This document shows, piece after piece, positions 38,061 to 48,015 of a DNA stretch of 64,000 bases; position 1 is the first letter of the stretch; each line of letters starts with the position of its first letter. The notes below the pieces were generated by a model. The model did not search any database and was not told where the DNA came from. It saw nothing but the letters and a program-made list of their open reading frames with translations. Source of the DNA: Jacaranda mimosifolia (lineage: Eukaryota > Streptophyta > Magnoliopsida > Lamiales > Bignoniaceae); contig CM032131.1 in the NCBI GenBank assembly GCA_018894105.1, positions 9,636,501 to 9,700,500 on the forward strand, in the 5' to 3' direction. Both the position numbers and the translations under genes were made by a program.

Positions 38061-40013
38061 TTATTCATGCATGGATTTGGACTTTGCTTGAATGATTGGC
38101 TCAAGTGATGAACTAATCATAAACCACCATATACTCGATCATATGATTGGTTGGAGTGTTTGGATGATCTTGTATGTTGTTCCTTGGTTGATGGATTAAT
38201 AGCATGCTATTATGTGTTTTAAGTGATAAATCATGTGATGAGTATGTTTTAATTCATTTATGCCAATTTCAAATTTTGATTATCATTGGTGGTTGTTATA
38301 TGTTGATATAGCATGTTGTCAATGTCCTTAAATTGTTTTGGTCATTTTTTGATCCAATATGATTGGAGATGATTGGAAATTTTTGAAAAATATAATTATT
38401 GCTCGAACTTGTTTCTGAAGCATGATTGAGCACTTGAAATTTCAGTTTTTAAAGGTTTTTTATATCTGAAATTTCATCAATAATGTGTGTTTTGATGTTT
38501 AGAAGTTGTTTTAAATTTTTGCTGCACAAAAGTTGAGCTAAAAATGGTTTGACTCGGTCTTGACCCAAAAATAGGGGAATTGTTGGCCATGGTAGTGCAC
38601 AAGCAAGGCAATGTCTGAGAGTTGCTGCCCAGCAGTGTGCAAGCCTCAGCCAACAGTGCCATTTTTGGACCTAGATAAGTTTTGAGCCTTATTTTGGATT
38701 TCTTTAGTGAAAAAAATTATTTTGAAACACACATAATAGATGCACAAGTGTTGTGCAAGTTCTCTTAATTGTGTTGGACACTTTTGATTGCTTTTAAAAC
38801 ATATTAAAGTTAATTTTGAATAGAGGCAAAAATAAGATGCATAAGTGTTAATGTGATTATCATTTAATTGATAGAATTGAATGTCAATTCTTGATTTATT
38901 TATTATTCATTTAAGTGTTGAATGGATGATGGATGAACGGGGATGATCATGAGCTTTAATATTGATTTTATTCGTTTCAAGTTGTTGAAAAAAGTTGTAT
39001 TAAATAAGGGCTTACATGCCTTTCTTTTTCTATCTTTAAATATTATGAGAGTAGAAACACTAGGAGTGAGGATTTCTTTCTCATATAAATATTATATGGA
39101 GCAAAAGAGACCAATGGAGGCATTGAAACTTTTGAAGACCCATGAATATATGGGATACACTCATGTAATAGTTAGATTTAATCAACCCACTTAAAATCAA
39201 CTAAGTGGTGCACCTATAGCTCTAAATGCATAACTTGGTTAGGCTCATGGTCATCCCACCCTAGGAACATGCTAGGCACATTTACTTATTTATGCTTTCC
39301 ATATCTTATTAATGTATGAGATGCATGTTTAGGATATAGAAAACCTGAATAAGAAGATAAAATGATGAGATCTTTGCAAGCAAAAACCCTCCACTTAGAA
39401 TGTCTAAGTACTTTCAAGTATTAAGTCAAAATGGATACAAATTAAAAGAGTTTTAATTAACCTATGCCTTCTACCAATGGTATGTGGCATGACGATGCTA
39501 CCATTATTTGTGTGATGTCTCACGAATCGTGGGTCACACTTATAGTGGAAAGTTGTACCATGTACTTAGCATGAGATACACCTTTGACTTGAGAATGCTA
39601 TTGCATTAGCACACGAGTCATGGGATGTCGTGGGCCCATCTCGAATTGAAGTATGATTGGTAGGTACGACTTAACACTTAGTAATGTGGATATCTCACGA
39701 GTCGTAGGTCTACATGAAAAGTGAGGCAAAATATATCAAGAGTTATATGAGATACAATTAGCAAAAGTTGCTTACGTTTGGATTGTTTGTGGATGTCTCA
39801 TGAGTTGTGGGTCCACTTGCAAGTCCTTTAGGTCTTCATTCTCACTAGAAAATATGATTTCCCGAATTCTTCTAGAGGGTGAAAGATTTGATAAAATAGT
39901 GGGAGAAAAACATGCTTGAAAGACCGTGAACATGTTTTCAATATCAATATTTAATCATATGCTTATACTCTTTTTTCGCCTCTTGTAGATTTTTTGAAAT
40001 CTTCAAAAGAAAA
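38061..40013 (+). other. R6 leader (1953 bp) with four iterated motifs
   Basis: Motif cores are CACGAATCGTG at 39,521-39,531, CACGAGTCATG at 39,612-39,622, CACGAGTCGTA at 39,696-39,706 and CATGAGTTGTG at 39,799-39,809, spaced 91, 84 and 103 bases. Three of the four are preceded by gat(g/a)tct, and most are followed by gggtc- or aggtc-like bases. The leader ORF is upstream of them. Confidence 0.75.
39045..39194 (+). CDS. Recurring short ORF in the R6 leader (49 aa), function unknown
   Basis: Counterpart of the R2 leader ORF. It begins MRVETLGVRISFSYKYY and ends MGYTHVIVRFNQPT. It is three codons longer than in R2 through an in-frame difference in the middle. It is intact here although gag and pol of the same copy carry stops. 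There is no recognisable domain. An in-frame extension upstream to 38,943 exists but is not shared with R2, so the conserved ATG is preferred. Confidence 0.38.
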   Translation: MRVETLGVRISFSYKYYMEQKRPMEALKLLKTHEYMGYTHVIVRFNQPT

Positions 40014-42945
40014 ATGGCTAAAAATTCACTTGCAAGCATTTTGGAAACCGATAAGCTAACCGGGCAAAAATTTTGCGATTGGTTGAGAAACCTTAAGATC
40101 ATATTTGACTATGAAAAGAGGACCTATGTCCTTGATCAAAGTCCCACGAACATAATTGGTGATGACGCAACCAATGAGGCTTGTGAAATATTCACAAAAT
40201 TTGTTGATGATGATCTACAAGTTAGATGCCTCATGATGGCCTCCATGACTAATGAGCTCCAAAAGACTCACGAGCATAAGAAACATGCAAGTGAGATCTA
40301 CAAATACTTACAAAATTTGTATGGTGTGCAATCAAGATACAAAAGGTTCGCTTTGTCAAGGGAGCTTTTTAGATCAAGGATGGTAGAGGGTTCAAGTGTC
40401 CATGATCATGGGCTCAAGATGATTGGACTCATCGAAAAGCTTGGACAACTTGACGTGATCATGGACAATGACCTCCATGTGGATTTGATCCTCTAGTCAT
40501 TACCCCCATCGTTATGAACATTAATATGTTCAAGCAAGAAGTGACGATTAACAATTTGGTGAACATGTTTGTCACTGCTGAGGTGACGATGAAAAAAGAG
40601 AAACCTCTAATGCTTATTTCCTCTTCTAAATCAAAAGGTCCTATGGGCCTAATAAAGGGATGTAAAAGGAAGAAGAGTTTTTCCTCCAAAATGAAACAAC
40701 CAGTGAAGTGTTCCAGGGAGATCAAGAAAAAAGCTAAAACTGATGCGAGTTGTTTCCACTGCGGCAAAAAGGAGCATTGGAAAAGGAACTGCAAAGCTTA
40801 CCTTGTAACCCTTGAGAAGGGTATGTTCTTCATTGAAGTATATTTGACAACTAATTCTTCCTCATGGTTATTTGATACCGCATTTGGTTCTCACCTTTGT
40901 AATTCATTACAAGGGATAGAAAGAAGAAAAAGTCTTTGTAAAGGGGATATGATCCTCCACTAGGAAATGGAGCAAGAGTTGCCGCCAAAGTCCAAGACGT
41001 AATCAAGTTAGACTTGGGGAATGCCTGCATTGTACTTGATCCAGTTTATTATGTACCTAATGTTATTAAGAACATCATTTCAATTCCTATTCTTAATAAT
41101 GAAGGATTAGATTTTTCTATATTGAATGGGATGTTGAAGGTATTACAGAATTCTTCTTTAATTGCCCAAGGTACATTGAATAATGGATTGTACATACTTG
41201 ATTCTCAACCTTCATTAATGCACATTCAATCAAGTAAGAGAAAATTAGATAACCAAGAAGATGTCATTCTTTAGCATGCAAGACTTGGGCATATCTCTAA
41301 AAATAGGATGAACAAGTTAGAAGCTCTCAAAGCACTAAATGTTAACGGCATTGAGGACCTTCCTACTTGTGAATCTTGTTTGAAGGGAAAAATAACCAAG
41401 GCTCCTTTTGTAGGAAAATTGGAGCACTCCACAAGTCCTTTAGATTTGATCCATATGGATGTTTGTAACCTATTAAGAGTTAGTGCCAGAGGAGGCTATT
41501 CCTACTTCATCACCTTCACCGATGATTATAGTCGGTTCGGATTTGTGTATCTTATGAAGCACAAGTCTGAAGCCTTTGAAAAGTTCAAAAAGTATAGGAG
41601 TGAAGTGGAAAAGCAATTAGCACTTAGCATTAAAGCTCTTCAATCGAATCGAGGGAGAGAATACTTAAATGCCGAATTCTTGGATTATCTAAAGGAGAAT
41701 GGGATTCTCTCATAATGGACTCCACCTAGCACAGCCAAACATAATGGAGTAGCCGAGAGAAGAAACCACAAGGTTTTATATCTTAGGGTAGTAAGCAAAA
41801 GGTTTGCAAACTCCAAATATCCATTTATAGATTCAAACAGGCATCTCGAAGTTGGAACATACATTTTGATAAGACAAACAAATTATTTGGCTTTACCAAA
41901 AATGTGTATGAACCATGTGTTTACATAAAGGCTAGTGGGAATAGTATATAGTTTATTATGCTTTATAACAATGACATCTTTCTCATTGGAAATGAAGTTG
42001 GAATGTTAGGGTGTACTACAGCTTGGTTATCTACACAATTCTCTATGAAGAATTTAGGAGAAGCATCCTATGTATCAGAAATATGTATCTATAGAGATCG
42101 ATCGACGAGGATGCTTGGGCTTTCCCAAATTCCGTACATAGACAAAATACTAAAGAGGTTTAGTATAGAATAATCTAAGAGGGGGTTCTTGTCCATGGGA
42201 CATGACATTCATCTCTCCAAATCTATGGCCCCCAAGACTGAAGACGAGAGACAGAGGATGTCCCACATACCCTATGCATCTTCCATAGAGAGCATAATGT
42301 ATACAGTTCAATGTACAAGACTGGATATGGCACATGGTCTAAGTGTTACGAGCCATTTCCAATCCGATCCTGGTGAGAGTCACTAGACAGTTGTAAAAAG
42401 AATCCTTAAGAACTTGATAATGACTAAGGACATTTTTCTGTTATACAGCAATGGAGAATTGAAACTCGAGGGATTCTTGGATTCTAGTTTCCAATTTGAT
42501 GTAGATGACCTAAACATCTACTTCTAGATTCATATTTTACCTCAATGGCGGCACGAAAAGTTAGAAGAGTTCCAAACAAGATACCATGGCCGACTCTACC
42601 ATAGAGGCAGAATATATTGTAGCTTCAGAAGCTACAAAGGAAGGTGTTTGGATGAAAAACTTCATTCAAGAGTTGAATATAGTGCCTACCATTGCTGAGC
42701 CACTAGTTGTCTTTTGTGACATCAATAGGGTAGTAGCGCAATCTAACTAGCCAAGATCTCATCAGCGATCCAAACACATTTTGAGGTGATATCACTTGAT
42801 CCAAGAGATCATTGATAGAGGCGACATCCAAGTGGAGAGAGTTACCTTGGAAGAGAATATAGTAGATCCACTAACTAAATCCCTATCCCAAAAGGTCTTT
42901 GAATGACATCTTGAGAAGATGGGTCTTAAGGCCATGGGGAATTGG
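40014..42945 (+). pseudogene. R6 gag-pol remnant
   Basis: Gag (MAKNSLASILETDK) runs from 40,014 to a nonsense codon at 40,494-40,496 and continues after a small deletion. The zinc knuckle C-x2-C-x4-H-x4-C is intact at 40,751-40,792. The protease site is D-T-A at 40,874-40,882. The pre-integrase Trp of the W-H-A-R block is a stop. Integrase keeps FTDDYSRF, but the second catalytic Asp position reads N (SNRGREY). A deletion joins integrase to RT near 41,765. The RT catalytic block reads Y-N-N-D, followed by RNase H. It is inactive. Confidence 0.88.
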
Positions 42946-42950
42946 CTTTA

Positions 42951-42965
42951 GGGCAAGTGGGAGAT
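42951..42965 (+). other. Polypurine tract of R6
   Basis: GGGCAAGTGGGAGAT lies immediately before the 3' LTR start. Confidence 0.82.
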
Positions 42966-45799
42966 TGTTGAAATAATGCCCCGCAAGCCAATTAGATTGG
43001 CCATGTAAACTTTTTCCTTGTAAGATAATCTTCATTGAATGATATTCATTATATAGCCATCTTCATCTTATGCTATTTATTTACTTCACAGGCATTTGGA
43101 TGAAGTCCTTAGATCACATAAGACTACAGGACTGGATTACGCATTGGATGGTGATCATGGAATAAGTCTTATACGGTCGTGATCTTAAAATCTTTCAAGT
43201 CATAGGGTCTTACGAGACAAAGCATCTAAAATCTGGATAGAGTTGCATTTATTGTTTAAAAAATTAGACTGAATCGGCCGGTCGGACCGGTCAAACTGTC
43301 AACCAGCCGACGAACCGGTCCGATTTTCCCAAAAAATTGGAAAAATGAAAAAAATGCCATATTTTGTAAAAACCGTACAAATCAACCGGTCAGACCAGTG
43401 AACCGTTCACGGTTCAATTGAAACTGGACCCTTTTTTTCATTTAATTTTTAATAAAATTAAATTTTTTTTAATGTTTTTAGTCTAAGTACAAAGTTTGAA
43501 AGTTAAGGTACACTTCACAAGTTATCTAAAAGTCAAAAAAGCCTTAGTTTAGAGTTTAAAATTAACTTACACACTCTCAACTTTAAACTTTAGACTTGAT
43601 ATATTTAAATTATTGTGATAATTTATAAAATGAATTGTGAAATTTGAATTGTAATGTTAGACAATATCATTTAAGCTCTTTATGTTTTATATTTTGGCAT
43701 TTTATTAATTTTTAAATAATAGATAATATAAATATATATTTCATAATTATGACGTCATGGTTCAATTGCAGTTCAATTACGATCCAACCAATGGTTGAAC
43801 CAGTGAACTATGAACCGATAAGTTTTTCGATTCAATGAACGGTCCGATTTTTCGAACATTGGTTGCACTGACGATGCATAAATCCAAGAGTTGGATGTTG
43901 CTTCGTTCCATGAGCAATCCTATATGAGATATGGATACATATTACTAGGTGCTTGTTAGAGAACAAGGTACTTAAGACCTGCCAGAGAATCCACTAGATA
44001 GCAAGAGTGCAAGTCGGTAGTAGCAAGTTCTCCAACTTACGCCAGTACATATAATTAGTCATTTGACCTGAGGATCCATGACAACCTTGTGTGTTGGTCC
44101 TCATGCTTTGACTCCTCCTTAGTAACTTAGTGGGCCCTTCTATTGGTGATTGGGCATGAGCTACTAGATATTGAGGTTTGTGAGATCCAAGATGGAATCC
44201 AACTCCTCACCTTTGTGAAGGGCGAGTGTATCTCCTATGCATTCTATAATGATTGATTTCAAGAAATTCTTGTGCAAGGTGACATGACAATTTGGAAATC
44301 TATTTCCAAAGATGAGGTTACAAAGGGAATCGAACATTAAGAATAGAAGCATAGCATCGAGTCTATTGGGGAGTTGACTAATATCTTGCCCTGGGCCACT
44401 TTCGTGGAGATAGGAGATGAAAGGACCGTATTTGCATGGTACGCATAATGCTAGAATGATTCCCCAAGAGCATTTATTTCGGCCAATTAGTTGGGCTCCA
44501 TAGGCTTGAGGTTGGGCATCGACCATGGAGATTGGATACTTTTCAATTAATGAGGTTGATTGAATTGAGTCGCTTAGTTTAAAGGAGTTTAAACTAATGT
44601 GAATATTTGATATTCCAACAAGTCATAAGTAGTTGTGAGCCCATGTCTAATGAATGGTAGAACCTAATGGGTCACACACAAAAGCCAAATACATTATCTA
44701 TTGAATGAAGGAGAATTTTCTAAGAGTTAGAAAATTCATGACCGAATTGAATGGGAAGAAAATTAAAGTCATTTTTGGCTTGATCAATTTAAGAGTTAAA
44801 TTGGTCAAATTAATTTAAGAGTTAAATTAAGATCAATTAATTAAGAGTTAATTAATTAATGCCACATGACCATATTGGTCAAATTAATTTAAGGGTTGAA
44901 TTAATTTTGACTAGTTTAAAGGGTTAAGCACTTTGACTTAAGAGTTAAGTCAAAGGATTATTAATTAAATTGGAGAGTTAATTTTGGAAGGAGTTATTAA
45001 ATTAAGAGTTCATTTAATATAGAATTAGAATGCATTTGTATGATATTTCATAAGATGAAATGTAAATTTCAAATGGCATTCAAATTCACACACCACTATG
45101 GACCACATGCCACTTGGCATGGGTATGTGGCACCCTCTCATTGAGGATGGTGTGTGACCACACATCATCCTCTTTCTATATATGAATATAGATGGGGCCA
45201 GCCACCACTAGTATTATTGGTGAGGTGTAGAATATTTCCTTCCAACAAATTGTTAGTAGATACATTTAAAAGTTAAATTCTCCATAAATCTCTCCAACCT
45301 CCCTCATTCCCCCTTCCATTGTAAGCTTTCTTTCCTCCATTTCTCTACAATTATCTCCAGCTATTTTTGTAGAGAAAGGGTCTTTACATTTTGTGTGTGG
45401 ACTATCTCATTAGAGGCAATACATTTGGGTTGCTATTGCCCTTGGAAAAGCAGTTTCTAACAGTCGCTTGCAATGAATTCTAGGGAGCTTTATTTTGTTC
45501 TAATCAAGATGAATTTTGATTGTAGGATCTTCAAGGTGTTTAAGGAATACAATAAAATTTTTGGCTCCAAACAAAGAGTTTATCCTTAGGAAATCTGGTT
45601 GTGTTTACGCTATGCCAGTGAGGGGACGGCTTTAAGAGTTGAAGGGTGTTATTCCTTGTTCCTTGATTTTTGATTTCTTCAATGTATTTCCCTTTCTGAA
45701 TCTGAATCCTATGTACGTCTAGATCCTTATAGATGTACGTAGGCTAGTTTTATTTAATTTTTTTATTTTTATTGGATCCTAGCACCACACATACCTTTA
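42966..45799 (+). repeat. R6 3' LTR, interrupted by M1
   Basis: Begins TGTTGAAATAATGCCCCGC and ends CACATACCTTTA. Without M1 and its duplicated target it is about 2214 bp. The final CA has become TA. Confidence 0.88.
43248..43861. mobile_element. M1: 614-bp TIR element (hAT-like MITE) in R6 3' LTR
   Basis: Inserted between gttgca (43,242-43,247) and a second gttgca (43,862-43,867). Other LTRs of the family read acttgcactgac without interruption. Its ends are imperfect inverted repeats (left ATTGTTTAAAAAATTAGAC, right complement AATGTTCGAAAAATCGGAC). Sub-terminal copies of aaccggt- and ggttcaatt-like words occur on both sides. It has no coding capacity. The superfamily call rests on these subterminal motifs and is tentative: the visible duplication is six bases, whereas hAT elements make eight. 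Confidence 0.75.
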
Positions 45800-45804
45800 T
45801 TAAG

Positions 45805-46631
45805 TACAAAAAAGGAGTTCTCTAAGTCTAACGTCATAATGCCTTCGACTTTGGCCGCAACTTTTGCTCTATTGCCAAGACATAGGATCAAATCTCCATC
45901 ATTTAGTCTTCTTCTTCTTTCCATCCCCTGTAACAAATTACAAAGGTGAGAACCACATGCGGTATCAAATACCCATGAGTAAGAATTTGTCGTTAAATGC
46001 ACTTCAATAAAGTATATACCCTTCCCAAGGGTTGCAATGTATTCCTTGCAATTCCATTTCCAATGGCCTTTCTCACCACAGTAGAAACAAGTAGCATTTG
46101 CTTTATCCTCTTTCATTTTCTTAACTTCTCCAGAGGGTTTTAATGGTTGCTTCCTTTTCGAGGAAAAACACTTCTTCCTCTTACCTCCCTTCTTAGCACT
46201 CCCAGTGCCTTTAGACTTGGAGGAGGATGCAAGCATTAACGGTTTATCTTTCTTCATAGTTGTCTTGGCGGTCACCAACACATTGACCAACTCATTAATT
46301 GTTACCTCTTGCTTTGTCATGTTGAATTTATAATAAATTGGTCAAATGAAGTTGGTAATGATTGGAGGATCATATCTACATAAAGCTCATTGTCCATGAC
46401 CATGTCTAATTGAGAAAGCTTCTCAATGAGATCAATCATCTTAAGGCTATGGTCATGGACACTATAACCTTCAACTATTCTAGTCCAAAAGAGCTCCTTA
46501 GACAATGAGAAGCGATCATGTCTAGTTTGCATGTCGTACAACTCTTCTAGGTACAAATGAATCTCTGAAGCAGCTTTCATGTGTTTATGAGATTTTTAGA
46601 GCTCGTTGGACATAGAAGCCATCATAAGGCA
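45805..46631 (-). pseudogene. R1 gag C-terminal half and protease remnant
   Basis: The minus strand shows the gag middle (QTRHDRFSLSKELFWTRI) at 46,580-46,317, then after a frameshift the basic region, zinc knuckle C-x2-C-x4-H-x4-C (CFYCGEKGHWKWNC) and protease D-T-A at 45,966-45,958. The gag N-terminus is missing. The sequence jumps near 46,631 into the LTR, so a deletion removed the gag start, the leader and the primer site. Confidence 0.82.
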
Positions 46632-48015
46632 ATTAACTATTTAAGTCAATTAACTTAACTCTTTAAGTTAATTGGTGTTAACTTAAGTCTTTAAGTTAAC
46701 TTAACTTATTAATTGTCACATGGCACTAATTAAATTAACTCATTAATTTAATTGATCTAATTTAACTCCTTAAATTATTTTGATTAATTTAACAATTAAA
46801 TTAAGCAAGCTAAGATGACCAATAAAATAGTCAACCGTTTTCTCTCCAAAAACGCCTAGGTTGAATTTTCTAACTCCTTAGAAAATTCCTCCCATGAAGT
46901 AAGAACTTCCTATAGGCTTTTGTGTGTAACCTATTAGGTTCATCTATTCATTGGACATAGGCTCACAACTCATTATGATATTTTGAATATTAAAATATAA
47001 AATTAGTGCAAACTCCTTTAAACTAATAACTCTTTCAATTAATCTCCATTAATCGAAGAGTACCCAATCCCTATGGTCGACGTCTAGCAACAAGCCCATG
47101 AAGCCCGACTAATTGGATGAATGAATTATGTCTTGATGAACCATTCTAGCTCTATGCTTGCCATGCAAATACAGTCCTTCCATCTCCTATTTCCCGAAAG
47201 AGGCCTAGAGAAAGATATTTGTCTACTCTCTAGTAGCCTCGATAGCTATATTTCTACATCCAATATTTGATTCCCCTTTATGACCTCATCTTTGAAAATT
47301 TTCTTTTTTAAATTTTCATACTACCTTGCGCAAAGATTTCATGAAATCGATCATAATAGAATACATAGGATATGCACTCGTTCTTCAAAAAAATGAGGAG
47401 ATGGATCCTATCTTGGATCTTACAAACCTTCATGCTTAAATAGCTCATGCCCAATCTCAACCCCAGATGATCCGCCACATAGTCTGAGAAGAGTCAAAAT
47501 GTAAGAACCTAAATATAAGGTTACCATGGATCCTCAACTCCAAAGACTAATTATATGCACTAGCATAAGCTGAAAAACTTGCCACTACCAACTTGCCACT
47601 TTGGCTATCTAGTGAATTCTCCGAGCGGATCTTCAGTGAACTTGTTCTCTAACGAACACCTACTAACATGCATCCATGTCTAACATAGATTGCTCATGAC
47701 ATGGAGCAATATCCAACCCATTGGAGTATGCATCATTAGCACAAGTCTATTTGAATCTTAGATGCCCTATCTCATAAGATTCTATAACTTGAAATATTTA
47801 AAATCGCGACCATAGAGACTTATTTCATGATCACCATCATACGTGTGACCAAGTCCCTTAGTTTTATGTGATATAGGAGCTTCAACCAAATGCAAGGTGA
47901 AGTATAATAAGTATAAGATGAAGATGGTCATTTTATAAAAATATCATTCAATCAATATTGTATCACAAGTGAAATAATTTCTCATGCCAATTGGCTACAA
48001 GGCACTATTCCAACA
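46632..48015 (-). repeat. R1 5' LTR remnant (about 1384 bp)
   Basis: Begins TGTTGGAATAGTGCC at 48,015 on the minus strand and stops near 46,632, before the TATA block. The bases beyond 48,015 (cccttggcac) no longer resemble the family, so this is the outer right edge of the nest. Confidence 0.78.

Larger units (their letters stand above)
35791..45799 (+). mobile_element. R6: Ty1/copia element (plus) in R1, 10,009 bp including a nested MITE
   Basis: 5' LTR 35,791-38,045, primer site 38,048, leader to 40,013, gag-pol 40,014-42,945, polypurine tract 42,951-42,965 and 3' LTR 42,966-45,799. A perfect 5-base duplication, ttaag, lies at 35,786-35,790 and 45,800-45,804, and the R1 sequence continues across it. 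About 1 kb between integrase and RT is missing (join near 41,765). The two LTRs differ at about 15 positions in their first 150 bases by eye. Confidence 0.92.
62..48015 (-). mobile_element. R1: outermost Ty1/copia element (minus), interrupted by R2 and R6
   Basis: R1 is the host of the whole nest. Its surviving pieces, in minus-strand order from the right, are: a truncated 5' LTR (46,632-48,015), a gag/protease piece (45,805-46,631), a pre-integrase/integrase piece (35,358-35,790), an RT/RNase H piece (2331-3239), a polypurine tract (2316-2330) and a 3' LTR (62-2315). The join into R6 is exact, with 5-base target repeats. At the R2 site the left flank is RT and the right flank is integrase, so more than 1 kb of R1 was lost there. 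Both LTRs share the same subfamily signature just inside their start (ttcacttgtgatacaa). All coding pieces carry stops. Assigning the pieces to one element is inference from order, orientation and LTR subtype. Confidence 0.7.
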
